Assembly: GCA_963846505.1 (NCBI GenBank) | Contig: CAWJWD010000007.1 | Location: forward strand, 248,001 to 312,000 | Length of the DNA stretch: 64,000 nt | Reading direction: 5' to 3' | Source of the DNA: JACVRW01 sp963846505 | Lineage (GTDB): Bacteria; Actinomycetota; Thermoleophilia; Solirubrobacterales; Thermoleophilaceae | Shown: piece after piece, positions 44,397-53,874 of the stretch | Position numbering within the stretch: position 1 is the first letter of the stretch | Layout of the letters: the number at the start of each line of letters is the position of its first letter | Position numbers and translations under genes: made by a program | Notes under the pieces: model-generated | Told to the model about the DNA's origin: nothing | Seen by the model: the letters and a program-made list of their open reading frames with translations, nothing else | Databases searched by the model: none

Positions 44397-45583
44397 TGGC
44401 TGCCGCGGCACTCGGAACGCAGGTCAAGGGCTTCCGCGACACGGGGGTGCGGCTGCTGCCGCTCGACCCGCTGCTGCTGCTCGCCACGCTCGGCCTGATG
44501 GCCGCCAGCCTCTACACGGTCGCGAACGCCACGCAGACCGACATCGCCGGCGACCCCAACTACTTCCTCGAGCGGCAGGCGATCTACATGGGCGCCGGCC
44601 TGCTGCTGATGCTGGCGATCTCCCGCTTCGACTACTCGCGCCTGCGCGAGTGGAAGTGGGGCGTCTACGGCTTCCTGATCGTCTCGATCCTGCTCGTCTA
44701 CGCGCTCGGCTTCTCCGCGCGCGGCTCGACGCGCGCGATCCAGTTCGGCTTCTTCAACTTCCAGGCGTCCGAGCTCGGCAAGGTGCTGCTCGTCGTCACG
44801 CTGTCGGCGTTCGTCGTCGATCGCGTGCGACGGCTCGGGGAGGCCGAGACCACCAGCCGCATCCTGCTGTTGACGCTGATCCCGGCGATGCTGGTGATCG
44901 GCCAGCCCGACCTCGGGTCGGGCCTCGTGTACCTGGCGGTGGTCCTCGCGGTGCTGTTCGTGGCGGGCACCAAGTGGACTCACTTCGCCGCGCTCGGCGG
45001 CCTGGCCGCGCTCGCGATCGTGATCACGCTCGTGGCGGCCCCGGCGGTCGGCGTGCAGGTGCTCAAGCCGTACCAGGTCGATCGTCTGACCGCCTTCATC
45101 AACCCCGAGGACTGCACAAGGGGGACGAGGCGTACCAGATCAACCAATCGCTGACCGCCGTCGGCTCCGGGGGCAAGACCGGCCGCGGCGACGACGCCAC
45201 GCAGACCAAGCTCGACTTCCTGCCCGAGCATCACACCGACTTCATCTTCAGTGTGGTGGGCGAGGAGTTCGGCTTCGTGGGGGCGGCGCTCGTGCTGTCC
45301 CTCTACGCGCTCCTCATCTGGCGCGCGCTTCGCATCTTGACGATGGCGAAGAACCTCTACGGCGCACTGATCGCCGGCGGCATCACCGCGATGCTGATGT
45401 TCCAGGTCTTCGTCAACGTCGGCATGACCATCGGGATCATGCCCATCACCGGCATTCCGTTGCCGCTCATGAGCTATGGCGGCTCGTCGGTGCTGACCAC
45501 GCTTGATTGCCATCGGCCTGCTGCAGTCCATCTACGCGCAGGCGCGCGAGACGACCGCGGCCAAGGGCATTCACACACTATGA
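44396..45583 (+). CDS. rodA: RodA peptidoglycan glycosyltransferase, two frame breaks
   Basis: A SEDS-family polymerase of 395 residues after rejoining, with about ten helices. Conserved parts are SRFDYSRLREWKW, ARGSTRAIQFGFFNFQASELGKVLL (R and E of the active region), GQPDLGSGLVYLAVVLAVLFVAG, PYQVDRLTAFINPE, LTAVGSGGKTGRG and LDFLPEHHTDFIFSVVGEEFG. The C terminus is MPITGIPLPLMSYGGSSVLTTL then IGLLQSIYAQA. Breaks lie near 45111-45117 (one base missing) and 45502 (one extra C). It works with PBP2 just upstream. Confidence 0.92.
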
Positions 45584-45595
45584 GAGGTCGTTGTT

Positions 45596-47476
45596 TTGAG
45601 AAAGCAGTTGCTCGTCACGGTCGACCGTGGCGAAACCAGGGTTGGGATCCTCGAGGCGGAGGCGCCGGCTTCCGGTAGCCGCCGCAAGAAGGGATCGCCG
45701 CCGAAGGAGCTCGACTGGCGCGTCGGGGAGCTGTACATCGAGCGCCGCGGGTCGCGCTCGATCGTCGGCAACATCTACAAGGGCAAGGTCGACAACGTCC
45801 TGCCCGGGCTCGAGGCGGCGTTCGTCGACATCGGGTTGGAGAAGAACGGCTTCCTGCACGCCGACGACATCGTCATGGAGGGCGTGCAGGTCGCCCGGCG
45901 CGGACGCCAGGGCAGCAAGGGCAAGCGCATCACCGAGCTGCTCAAGCCCGGTCAGGAGATCCTCGTCCAGGCGATCAAGGACCCGCTGAAGACGAAGGGT
46001 CCGCGCCTGTCGATGCAGCTCTCGATCGCCGGGCGCTACCTCGTCTACGTGCCGCAGGGCGAGGGCGTCGGCGTCTCGCGCCGGCTCGAGGACAAGGAGC
46101 GCGACCGCCTGCGCCGCGCGGCCGGCAAGATCGACTTCGGCAAGGGCGGGGCGATCGTCCGCACCGCCGCGCAGGGGGCCAAGCGCGAGGACTTCGAGCG
46201 CGAGATCAAGTACCTGCACAAGCTGCACGAGGTGCTGCAGGAGCGCGGCAAGACGACGGCTGCGCCGGCGATGGTCTTCCAGGAGGCCGACCTCTCGGTG
46301 CGCGTGGCGCGCGACATCTTCTCCGGTCAGTTCGAGAAGGCGATCGTCGACGACGAGAAGCAGCACCATCGGCTGCAGTCCTTCTTCCAGCGCACCGCGC
46401 CGGAGCTGCTGGAGCGGCTGGACTTCTACGAGGACAAGGAAGAGCCGCTGTTCGAGCGCTACGGCGTCGAGGACGCGATCCTGTCCGTGCTGAATCGGCG
46501 CGTGGACCTGCCCAGCGGCGGCTACCTGATCATCGACTACGCCGAGGCGATGACGGTGATCGACATCAACTCCGGCTCGTTCACCGGACGCGGCAAGGGC
46601 GCCAAGCTCGAGGACACGATCACCCGGACCAACCTCGAGGCCGCCGACGAGGTCGTGCGCCAGCTGCGCCTGCGCGACATCGGCGGCATCATCGTCATCG
46701 ACTTCATCGACATGGCGCGCGCGCGCAACCGCGACGCCGTGCTGAAGGTGCTGCGCAAGGCGCTCGACGAGGACCGCACCAAGACCTACGTGGTCGAGAT
46801 CTCGCCGCTGGGGCTGGTCGAGATGACGCGCCAGAACGTCACCGACGGCGTGCGCGAGATCCTCACCAAGACCTGCCCGACCTGCGAGGGCGAGGGCGTC
46901 GTGCTGTCCGAGGAGACGGTGGCGATCGAGGTCGACCGCTGGCTGCGCGACACCGTCGTCGAGCACTCCAAGGCGGAGGCGTTCCTGATCCGCGTCAACC
47001 CGAAGGTCGCCGGCGAGCTCGTCGGCAACGCGGGGCTGCCGGGCCCGATCGTCGAGCTCGAGCAGGAGACCGAGCGCAACTTCCACTTCGAGGGCACCGA
47101 CGCGCTGCCGATCGACTACTACGAGGTGGTGCTCGAGGGCAGCGCCGAGGAGGTCGCCGAGCGCGCCCTGCCGTTCCGCGAGGGCGAGGAGGTGCTCGTG
47201 CTCGTCGAGGAGCCGCACATGTACAACGAGGACGACGCCGTCGCCAAGCTCGACGGCTACATCGTCTCGATCAGCGGCGCCGCCAGCCTGGTCGGCGAGC
47301 GCACGCTGGTGCGCATCGAGCAGGTCGGCCGCAGCGCCGCCCAGGCCTCGCTGGTCAACCCGCCCGAGGGCGCGTCCGAGAACGGCTCCGACGGCGGCGC
47401 GCGCGGCGGGCGCCGGCGCGGGCGCCGCGGCGGGCGCGGGCGGCGCAAGAAGACGCCCGAGACGGCCGAGAGCTGA
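45596..47476 (+). CDS. rng: Ribonuclease E/G family endoribonuclease
   Basis: A 626-residue RNase E/G catalytic-core protein. The S1 RNA-binding domain includes GNIYKGKVDNVLPGLEAAFVDIG and KNGFLHADDI. The DNase-I-like catalytic part has MTVIDINSGSFTGRGKG (metal-binding Asp) and GGIIVIDFIDM. The zinc link is TKTCPTCEGEGVV. The C-terminal part ends in an Arg/Gly-rich tail (RGGRRRGRRGGRGRRKK) likely to bind RNA. It processes rRNA and starts mRNA decay. TTG at 45596, 12 bp after rodA, with GAGAGG upstream. Neighbouring rplU-rpmA is its common partner. Confidence 0.92.
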   Translation: MRKQLLVTVDRGETRVGILEAEAPASGSRRKKGSPPKELDWRVGELYIERRGSRSIVGNIYKGKVDNVLPGLEAAFVDIGLEKNGFLHADDIVMEGVQVARRGRQGSKGKRITELLKPGQEILVQAIKDPLKTKGPRLSMQLSIAGRYLVYVPQGEGVGVSRRLEDKERDRLRRAAGKIDFGKGGAIVRTAAQGAKREDFEREIKYLHKLHEVLQERGKTTAAPAMVFQEADLSVRVARDIFSGQFEKAIVDDEKQHHRLQSFFQRTAPELLERLDFYEDKEEPLFERYGVEDAILSVLNRRVDLPSGGYLIIDYAEAMTVIDINSGSFTGRGKGAKLEDTITRTNLEAADEVVRQLRLRDIGGIIVIDFIDMARARNRDAVLKVLRKALDEDRTKTYVVEISPLGLVEMTRQNVTDGVREILTKTCPTCEGEGVVLSEETVAIEVDRWLRDTVVEHSKAEAFLIRVNPKVAGELVGNAGLPGPIVELEQETERNFHFEGTDALPIDYYEVVLEGSAEEVAERALPFREGEEVLVLVEEPHMYNEDDAVAKLDGYIVSISGAASLVGERTLVRIEQVGRSAAQASLVNPPEGASENGSDGGARGGRRRGRRGGRGRRKKTPETAES

Positions 47477-47509
47477 GCGGGGGTCCCGGCCCCGCTAGCG
47501 TCGGCGACC

Positions 47510-48430
47510 GTGAGCCGCTCCACGGTCGCCGCGCTCTACGCCTTCGTCGTGCTGATCTGGTCGAGCACCTGGGTGGCGATCAAGATCGGGCTCGAGGACT
47601 GTCCGGCCCTGCTCGGCGCCGGCATCCGCTTCGCCGCCGCAGGGCTGGTGCTGCTCGCGTTCACGGTCCTGCGCCGCCGGCCGCTGCGCACCGACGTCCT
47701 GCTGGCGACGATCCTGGGGCTGCTGCCGTTCGCCGGCACCTACGGGCTCGTCTACTGGGGCGAGCAGTACATCCCGTCGGGCCTGACCGCGGTGCTGTTC
47801 GGCGTGATGCCGCTCTACACGGCGCTGCTGGCCGCGTCGCTGCTCGACGACGAGCCGCTGCGCGCACGGCTGCTGGCGGGCGTGGCGATCGCGATCGGCG
47901 GCTTGGCGCTCGCGTTCGCCGAGAGCCTCGAGCTCGGCGCCGAGGAGCGTGCCGCGATCGGCGCGGCGGCGGTGCTGCTGTCGCCGCTCGGCGCGGCCTG
48001 CGGCAACGTCTCGATCCGCCGTCGCGGCGCCGGGCTCGACGCGGTGGTGCTCAACGGCTGGGCGATGCTCGGCGGCGGCCTGCTGCTGCTCTCCGTCTCG
48101 GCGCTGTCGGAGGACTGGGGTGCGGCCGCCTGGAGCGCGGAGGCGATCGGCTCGATCGCCTACCTGGCGCTGGTCGGTTCCGCCGTCGCCTTCGTGGTGC
48201 TGACGCTGCTGCTGCGGCAGGTGACCGCGCAGGCGACCTCGTTCATCGCGATGCTGATCCCGTTCGGTGCGCTCGTCTTCGGCGCGCTGCTCTACTCCGA
48301 GCCGCTGACCGGCAGGGCGGTGGCCGGGGCGGGGCTGGTGGCGCTCGGGCTGCTGCTCGCGCAGGGGCGCGGCCGCGCGACCGAGCCTGCGGCCGAGCCG
48401 CTACAATCGTCCACCGGCGCCCGCCCCTGA
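47510..48430 (+). CDS. EamA-family (DMT) transporter
   Basis: A 306-residue transporter with ten helices in two EamA repeats. The first repeat contains LIWSSTWVAIKIGLEDCPALLGAGIRFA and GLTAVLFGVMPLYTALLA; the second contains AYLALVGSAVAFVVLTLLLRQVTAQATSFIAMLIPFGALVFGALLYSEPLTG. Substrate unknown; relatives export amino acids or metabolites. GTG at 47510, only 33 bp after the RNase gene, placed between it and rplU, a position usually empty in this conserved order. Confidence 0.88.
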   Translation: MSRSTVAALYAFVVLIWSSTWVAIKIGLEDCPALLGAGIRFAAAGLVLLAFTVLRRRPLRTDVLLATILGLLPFAGTYGLVYWGEQYIPSGLTAVLFGVMPLYTALLAASLLDDEPLRARLLAGVAIAIGGLALAFAESLELGAEERAAIGAAAVLLSPLGAACGNVSIRRRGAGLDAVVLNGWAMLGGGLLLLSVSALSEDWGAAAWSAEAIGSIAYLALVGSAVAFVVLTLLLRQVTAQATSFIAMLIPFGALVFGALLYSEPLTGRAVAGAGLVALGLLLAQGRGRATEPAAEPLQSSTGARP

Positions 48431-48449
48431 GCGGCGCCTTCTCTCTGTT

Positions 48450-48773
48450 ATGAGCTACGCAATCGTCAAAGTCGGCGGCAAGCAGTACCGCGTCGAAGCG
48501 GGCGACTCGATCGTCGTCGACCGCATGTCCTCCGCCAAGGAGGGCGACAAGGTCAAGCTCCAGCCGCTGCTGTTCGCCGACGGCAAGGACACGGTCTTCG
48601 AGGCGGACGCGCTCGGCAAGGTGAAGGTCGAGGCGACCGTCACCGGCCACGAGCGCGGCAAGAAGATCCACGGGCTGAAGTTCAAGCCCAAGCGCGGCTA
48701 CAAGCGCCGCTACGGCGCTCGCGCCGACCTCACGCGCCTCGAGATCGCCACCATCTCCAAGGGGAGCTCCTAA
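48450..48773 (+). CDS. rplU: 50S ribosomal protein L21
   Basis: A 107-residue ribosomal protein of normal length: YAIVKVGGKQYRVEAGDSIVVDR at the start and KKIHGLKFKPKRGYKRRYGAR at the end, the L21 signature region. The 3' end overlaps the rpmA ATG (TAATG). A TACAAT box at 48403-48408, inside the end of the transporter gene, may be its promoter, leaving a leader of about 35 nt. Confidence 0.96.
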   Translation: MSYAIVKVGGKQYRVEAGDSIVVDRMSSAKEGDKVKLQPLLFADGKDTVFEADALGKVKVEATVTGHERGKKIHGLKFKPKRGYKRRYGARADLTRLEIATISKGSS

Positions 48774-49034
48774 TGGCGCACAAGAAGGGACTCGGGTCGA
48801 GCCGCAACGGCCGCGACTCCAACGCCCAGCGCCTGGGCGTCAAGGTCTTCGCCGGCCAGGCGGTGACCGGCGGCGAGATCATCGTGCGCCAGCGCGGCAC
48901 GGTCTTCAAGCCCGGCGAGGGCGCCGGCATCGGCAAGGACGACACGATCTTCGCCGCCCGCGCCGGGCACGGTGCAGTTCAAGACCGGCCGCCGCGGCCG
49001 CGTGATCTCGGTCGAGCCGGCCGCGCAGGACTGA
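48773..49034 (+). CDS. rpmA: 50S ribosomal protein L27, one frame break
   Basis: The start AHKKGLGSSRNGRDSNAQRLGVKVFAGQ is a clear L27 signature, without the cleaved N-terminal extension seen in Firmicutes. The frame breaks at 48968; removing one C (GGG-C-ACG) restores AGTVQFKTGRRGRVISVEP and a normal length of 86 residues. L27 reaches the peptidyl-transferase centre and is essential, so the break is probably a sequence error. Translationally coupled to rplU. Confidence 0.93.
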
Positions 49035-49121
49035 CCTTCGTCCGGCCTCGGGCCGTGACTCGTTCGAGCGCGCTCTCCGATCCCGCCGCCCGCGGTCCGG
49101 AGCGGCAATCCCCCCGTTCTC

Positions 49122-50413
49122 ATGCTTAGCGATCGCGCGGTCATCGAGGTGATCGCCGGCGCCGGCGGCGACGGCGTGGTCTCGCTGCGGCGCGAGGCGC
49201 ACGTGCCCAAGGGCGGGCCGGACGGCGGCGACGGCGGCCGCGGCGCGGACGTGGTCGTCGTCTGCGACGGCTCGCTGCGCGACCTCGCCGCCTTCCGCCA
49301 CGGCGCGCACTTCAAGGCCCAGCGCGGCGGTCACGGCGAGGGCGCCAACCGCCACGGCGCGAGCCCGCCGGCGCTCGAGATCCGCGTGCCGCCGGGCACC
49401 GTGGTCGAGGACGCCGCCGCCGACACGCGCTGGGACCTCGTGCAGGCCGGCGAGCGGGCGCTGGTGGCGCGCGGCGGCATCGGCGGGCGCGGCAACAAGC
49501 ACTTCGCCACGCCCACGCGCCAGACGCCGCGCTTCGCCGAGCGCGGGCTGCCGGGCGAGCAGCGGCGGCTGGAGCTGCGCCTCAAGCTGCTCGCCGACGC
49601 CGGCCTCGTCGGCCTGCCGAACGCCGGCAAGTCGTCGCTGCTGGCGCGCCTCACGCGCGCCCAGCCGAAGGTCGCCGACTATCCCTTCACGACGCTCTCG
49701 CCGGTGCTCGGCACGCTCGAGCGCGACGAGCGCCAGCTCGTGCTCGCCGACATCCCGGGCCTGATCGAGGGCGCCAGCGACGGCGCCGGCCTCGGTCACG
49801 AGTTCCTCGCCCACGTCGAGCGCTGCCGGCTGCTGGTGCACGTGCTCGACCTGCAGCCGCTGGACGGGTCCGATCCCGTCGACAACTACGCCACCGTCGA
49901 GCGCGAGCTGCGCGAGCACGGCCACGGCCTCGCCGAGCTGCCGCGGCTGCTGTGCCTGTCCAAGTCCGACCTGTCCCGCCCGAGCAGACCGCGCCCGCCG
50001 TCGCCGAGTGGCGCGCGCGGCTGGGCATCCCCGTGCTGGTCACCTCCGCGGCCACCGGCGCCGGCCTCGACGAGCTGACGGCTGCGATCTTCGAGCGCGT
50101 GCCCGCGCCCGAGCCGGAGCAGGCAATGCCGGTCGACCGGCCGGCGACCCACCGCGTCTACCGCCCCGGCAGCGACGAGGCCGTGCGCGTGACGCGCACC
50201 AGCTCGGGTGCCTACAGGGTCGAGGGCGAGCGCGTCGAGCGGCTGCTCGCCCGCCACGACGTCGAGAACGACGAGGCGATGCGCTACGTCGAGGGCCGGC
50301 TGCGCACGCTCGGCGTGATCAAGGCGCTCGAGCAGGCGGGCTTCGAGCCGGGCGACGACGTCGAGATCGCCGGCATCGTGTTCGAGCTCGATCCCGGCGC
50401 CCCGTTCCGGTAG
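49122..50413 (+). CDS. obgE: GTPase ObgE/CgtA, one frame break
   Basis: A ribosome-assembly GTPase of 430 residues after rejoining. The glycine-rich Obg fold includes VIAGAGGDGVVSLRREAHVPKGGPDGGDGG and RGGIGGRGNKHFATPTRQTPRFAERG. The G domain has G1 LVGLPNAGKSSLL, G2 DYPFTTLSPVLG, G3 LADIPGLIEGA and G4 as SKSDL. The OCT domain at the C terminus contains EAVRVTRTSSGAYRVEGERVERLLARHD and ends in a G-x-x-x-GDxVxIxGxxFEL pattern. The break is between 49971 and 49980, directly after G4, where one base seems missing. Confidence 0.92.
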
Positions 50414-50424
50414 AAGCCCCGCCC

Positions 50425-50816
50425 GTGTCCGCCCGCCTCTGCTCGTCCTGCTGCTGTGCCTGGCCCTGGCCGCCTGTGGCGACGACGCCGGCGATCCCCG
50501 CCAAGTGGTGCGCGACTTCGTCAAGGCCACCAGCGCCCGCGACGTCGACGCGATCTGCGGCCGGCTGCTCACGCAGGAGTTCCTCGAGCGCAACACCGGC
50601 GGCGTCGGCGACGGCGCCGAGCGCGCCTGCCGCTCGCAGCTGCGCGGCTCGCGGGTGGTGAGGACACGCGTCGTGCGGATCGAGAGCAGCAAGGTCGACG
50701 GCGACCGCGCCAGCGTGCGCGCGGTGCTGGCAACCCAGGGCCAGAGCCGCCCGCGCACCTTCCGGCTGGCGCAAGAGGACGGCGAGTGGAAGATCGCCGG
50801 CGCCGTGGGCGAGTAG
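50425..50816 (+). CDS. Small lipoprotein, frame break near the start
   Basis: A secreted lipoprotein of about 130 residues: hydrophobic VLLLCLALAAC with lipobox LAAC, then QVVRDFVKATSARDVDAICGRLLTQEFLE and a C-terminal VRIESSKVDGDRASVRAVL...EDGEWKIAGAVGE. This resembles the NTF2-like/SnoaL-type lipoproteins that carry a cone-shaped ligand-binding fold. The GTG at 50425 is one frame away from the lipobox; a missing base around 50432-50438 would join them, and no other in-frame start exists before GTG 50505, which would lose the signal. It lies between obgE and proB. Confidence 0.65.
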
Positions 50817-50846
50817 CCCGGCGCTCGGCGGCGTACCCTTTCGCCG

Positions 50847-51938
50847 ATGGCGACGGTGGTGGTCAAGCTCGGCTCGAGCATCGTGGCCGACGACGGCGGC
50901 GAGGTTCGCCGCGAGGTGCTCGACGCCCTCTGCGAGGAGGTGGCCGCGCGGCGCGAGGCCGGCGACGAGGTGGTGATCGTCACCTCCGGCGCGATCGCCC
51001 ACGGCATGCGGCTGATGGGACTGCCGCAGCGGCCGACCGCGATGCAGGGCCTGCAGGCCGCCTCGGCGGTCGGTCAGGGCAAGCTCTACCGCGAGTACGA
51101 CCAGCTGCTGCAAGCCCGGGGCGTGCGCAGCGCGCAGGTGCTGCTGACGTTCTTCGACATGTCGGCGCGCACGCACTACCTCAACGCGCGCCACACGCTG
51201 CGCACGCTGCTCGACTGGGACGTGGTGCCGGTGATCAACGAGAACGACACCACCACCACCGACGAGATCTCCTTCGGCGACAACGACTTCCTCGCCGCCC
51301 AGGTCGCGATCCTGCTCGGCGCCGACCTGCTGGTGCTGCTGACCGATCTCGGCGGCCTCTTCAGCGCCGACCCGCGCGAGCGCCCCGACGCCGAGCTGAT
51401 CGCCGACGTGCGCCAGCTCGAGGAGCTCGAGCGCTACGAGATCGGGCTCTCGACCTCGCCGCTGGGCTCGGGCGGCATGCGCTCGAAGGTGGTTGCGGCC
51501 GAGATGGCGACCGCGGCCGGCATCCCCGTCACGATCACGAGCGGCAGCGAGCGCGAGCTGATGGCGCGTGGGCTGGCGGGGGAGACGTCGGGCACGCGCT
51601 TCCACCCGCAGGAGGGGCGCGTGTCGAGCTTCAAGCTCTGGCTCAAGTACGCCAAGCCGACGCACGGGCGCCTGACCGTCGACGAGGGCGCCGAGCAGGC
51701 GCTGCGCGAGCGCGGCACGAGCCTGCTGCCGGTCGGGATCGTGGGCGTCGACGGCGAGTTCGAGGCCGGCGACGCCGTCGAGGTGCGCGCCGACGGCCGC
51801 GCGGTGGGCAAGGGGATCGTCAACTACTCCGCCAAGGAGCTGCGCACGATCAAGGGCCTGCAGACCTCGCAGGTGCGCGAGCTGCTGCCGCGCGCGACCG
51901 AGGAAGCCGTGCACCGGGACTACTTCGTCCTGGAATGA
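50847..51938 (+). CDS. proB: Glutamate 5-kinase
   Basis: A 363-residue enzyme for the first step of proline synthesis, phosphorylating glutamate. The amino-acid-kinase domain has VVVKLGSSIVADDGG, IVTSGAIAHGMRLMGL, INENDTTTTDEISFGDND and LSTSPLGSGGMRSKVVAAEMAT. The C-terminal PUA domain starts at about 275 (GRLTVDEGAEQAL...) and ends VHRDYFVLE. TACCCT (50834-50839) ends 7 nt before the ATG. Its partner proA lies 4 kb downstream, beyond an inserted transporter/regulator group. Confidence 0.95.
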   Translation: MATVVVKLGSSIVADDGGEVRREVLDALCEEVAARREAGDEVVIVTSGAIAHGMRLMGLPQRPTAMQGLQAASAVGQGKLYREYDQLLQARGVRSAQVLLTFFDMSARTHYLNARHTLRTLLDWDVVPVINENDTTTTDEISFGDNDFLAAQVAILLGADLLVLLTDLGGLFSADPRERPDAELIADVRQLEELERYEIGLSTSPLGSGGMRSKVVAAEMATAAGIPVTITSGSERELMARGLAGETSGTRFHPQEGRVSSFKLWLKYAKPTHGRLTVDEGAEQALRERGTSLLPVGIVGVDGEFEAGDAVEVRADGRAVGKGIVNYSAKELRTIKGLQTSQVRELLPRATEEAVHRDYFVLE

Positions 51939-51943
51939 GTCCC

Positions 51944-52011
51944 CTGCGGGCATCCGGCCCGCAGCTCTGATGGCGAGGCCGCCATCCGGGCGGCGTGACC
52001 GGCCTTCGGCC
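51944..52011 (+). terminator. Three tandem hairpins after proB
   Basis: Three perfect inverted repeats follow each other: CTGCGGGC/GCCCGCAG (51944-51964), GATGGCG/CGCCATC (51969-51986) and GGCC/GGCC around TTC (52001-52011), the last followed by TCTT. They fill the space between proB and the MATE gene and probably terminate the proB message. Confidence 0.55.
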
Positions 52012-52013
52012 TC

Positions 52014-53321
52014 TTGACGCTCCGCTCCCCATACGACCGCGAGATCTTCACGCTCGCGCTGCCGGCGCTCGGGGCGCTGGCGGCCGAGCCGCTCTACCTG
52101 CTCGCCGACACCGCGATGGTCGGACACCTCGGGACCACCGAGCTGTCGGCACTGGCGATCGCCGGCACGCTGATCACCGGCGCGTTCACGCTCTTCAACT
52201 TCCTCACCTACGGCGTCACCGCGCAGGTGGCGCGCCTGTACGGGGCGGGGGAGACGCCGGCGGCCGGACGCGTGGCCGCCCAGGCGCTCTGGCTCGCCAC
52301 TGCGCTCGGACTCGGGCTGACCGCGTTGCTGGTGGCGCTGGCGGTGCCGCTCGTCGACCTGATGGGCGCCGACGGGCGGACGCGCGAGCTGGCGATCCTC
52401 TACCTGCGCGTCGCCTCGTTCGGGCTGCCGTTCGCGCTGATCGCGCTCGCCGGCCAGGGCTGGCTGCGCGGCGTCTCGGAACTGCGCACGCCGCTCGTGA
52501 TCGTGGTGGTGGCCAACGCCGCGAACGTGGTGCTGGGACTGGTGCTGATCTACGGTCTCGACTGGGGCTTCGTCGGCTCGGCCTGGGCGACGCTGATCGC
52601 CCAGGCCGGCATGGGGGCGGCGTTCGTCCGGGCGCTGCTGCGCGCCCCCAGCGACCGGCGCGCACCCAGCCTCGCCCGCATCCGCCCGCTGCTGCGCATC
52701 GGCAGCGAGATCTTCGTGCGCACGGCGGCGCTCTACGGCGCGTTCCTGGTCGCCAGCGCGGTGCTGGCACGCGTCGGCGAGCCGTCGCTGGCCGCCCACC
52801 AGATCGCCTTCCAGCTGTTTGTCTTCCTGGCGCTGGTGCTCGACTCGATCGCGATCGCCGGCCAGGTGATCGTCGGTCGCACGCTCGGCGCGGGCGATGC
52901 CGACGAGGCCCGTCGCGCGGCGCTGCGCATGATCGGCTGGGCGGTGGCGGCCGGGGCGCTGTTCGCGGTGGTGATGCTGGCGCTGATCGACGTGCTGCCG
53001 CGCGCGTTCACCTCCGATCCGGCGGTGATCGAGCGCACGCAGCAGATCTGGGTGCTGTTCGCGCTGATGCAGCCGGCCAACGGCGCGGTGTTCGCGCTCG
53101 ACGGGATCCTGATCGGCGCCGGCGACACGCGCTTCCTGATGTGGGGGATGCTGGCCGCGTCGCTGCTGGGCTTCCTGCCGCTGGCGCTGGCGTCGCTGTG
53201 GCTCGACCTCGGCATCGTCGGCGTCTGGGCCGGCCTGCTGGCGCTGATCGCCGTGCGCCTGGTCACCTGCGCCTGGCGCTTCTCCGGCCGCCGCTGGGCG
53301 GTGGTGGGCGCTACGCGCTGA
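52014..53321 (+). CDS. MATE-family (DinF-like) multidrug/oligosaccharide efflux transporter
   Basis: A 435-residue, 12-helix transporter in two six-helix halves. The first half starts ALPALGALAAEPLYLLADTAMVGHLGTTELSALAIAG; the second has PSLAAHQIAFQLFVFLALVLDSIAIAGQVIVGRTLGAGD. Both are MATE signatures, with the DTAMVGHLG form typical of the DinF branch. TTG at 52014 lies just after the hairpin region. Its 3' end overlaps the convergent HxlR gene by 11 bp. Confidence 0.9.
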   Translation: MTLRSPYDREIFTLALPALGALAAEPLYLLADTAMVGHLGTTELSALAIAGTLITGAFTLFNFLTYGVTAQVARLYGAGETPAAGRVAAQALWLATALGLGLTALLVALAVPLVDLMGADGRTRELAILYLRVASFGLPFALIALAGQGWLRGVSELRTPLVIVVVANAANVVLGLVLIYGLDWGFVGSAWATLIAQAGMGAAFVRALLRAPSDRRAPSLARIRPLLRIGSEIFVRTAALYGAFLVASAVLARVGEPSLAAHQIAFQLFVFLALVLDSIAIAGQVIVGRTLGAGDADEARRAALRMIGWAVAAGALFAVVMLALIDVLPRAFTSDPAVIERTQQIWVLFALMQPANGAVFALDGILIGAGDTRFLMWGMLAASLLGFLPLALASLWLDLGIVGVWAGLLALIAVRLVTCAWRFSGRRWAVVGATR

Positions 53322-53772
53322 CGGGATAGCCCGGGCCGGGCACGGCCTCGGAGGTGCGCGGCTCGACGCGCTCGCCGCAGTTCGTGCAGATGAAGTGGTC
53401 GTCGATGTCGCCGCCGCAGTCGCGATGGCGCACGATCATCGGCGGCCCCTCGGGGTTCGGCACGTGCCGGTCGCCCCACTTCATCAGCGAGATCACGGCG
53501 GGCCAGAGGTCGATGCCCTTCTGCGTCAGCCGGTACTCGTAGCGCTCGGGGCGCTGCTGGTAGACGCGCTTCTCGAGCAGCCCGTCGTCGACCAGGCGGC
53601 CGAGGCGGTCCGAGAGCACGTTGCGCGCGCAGCCGAGGCGGCGCTGGAAGTCCTCGAAGCGGCGCACGCCGGAGAACGCGTCGCGGATCACGAGCATCGT
53701 CCAGCGGTCGCCGATCACCTCGAGCGTGCGGGCAATCGAGCAGATCTGGTTGTCGTACGTGCGCGGAAGCAC
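53311..53772 (-). CDS. HxlR-family transcriptional regulator with C-terminal zinc-finger-like motif
   Basis: A 153-residue winged-helix protein of the HxlR group: CSIARTLEVIGDRWTMLVIRDAFSGVRRFEDFQRRLGCARNVLSDRLGRLVDDGLLEK, followed by YRLTQKGIDLWPAVISLMKWGDR. Cysteines at both ends of the DNA-binding domain (C11, C48) could act as redox sensors, as in quinone- or aldehyde-sensing HxlR proteins. A C-terminal extension contains HRDCGG and FICTNCGE, a potential zinc site. It is divergent from the MFS gene at 53875, and palindromes lie between them. Confidence 0.87.
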   Translation of the reverse strand: MLPRTYDNQICSIARTLEVIGDRWTMLVIRDAFSGVRRFEDFQRRLGCARNVLSDRLGRLVDDGLLEKRVYQQRPERYEYRLTQKGIDLWPAVISLMKWGDRHVPNPEGPPMIVRHRDCGGDIDDHFICTNCGERVEPRTSEAVPGPGYPVSA

Positions 53773-53798
53773 TCCTCGCGGCGATGGTAGCAGCGGTT

Positions 53799-53850
53799 AG
53801 TTGCTTCACGCAACGCACATGCTAGGGTGCGTGCGTCGCGTCAAGCAACT
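53799..53850. promoter_or_regulatory. HxlR operator region and MFS promoter
   Basis: AGTTGCTT (53799-53806) and AAGCAACT (53843-53850) are perfect 8-bp inverted arms. The left arm is also part of a closer palindrome, GTTGC-TTCAC-GCAAC (53800-53814). TTGCTT (53801-53806) and TAGGGT (53823-53828), 16 bp apart, form a plausible promoter toward the MFS gene, so a bound regulator would cover the -35. Confidence 0.55.
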
Positions 53851-53874
53851 CGCCCGTGTCGGGAGGTCGTGCTC

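Noticed and set aside
41740..45510. Programmed ribosomal frameshifting in mreC, mrdA and rodA
   Set aside because: There is no slippery heptamer or downstream pseudoknot, the same kind of break occurs in unrelated genes, and rejoining needs removal of a base rather than a ribosome slip at a repeated motif.
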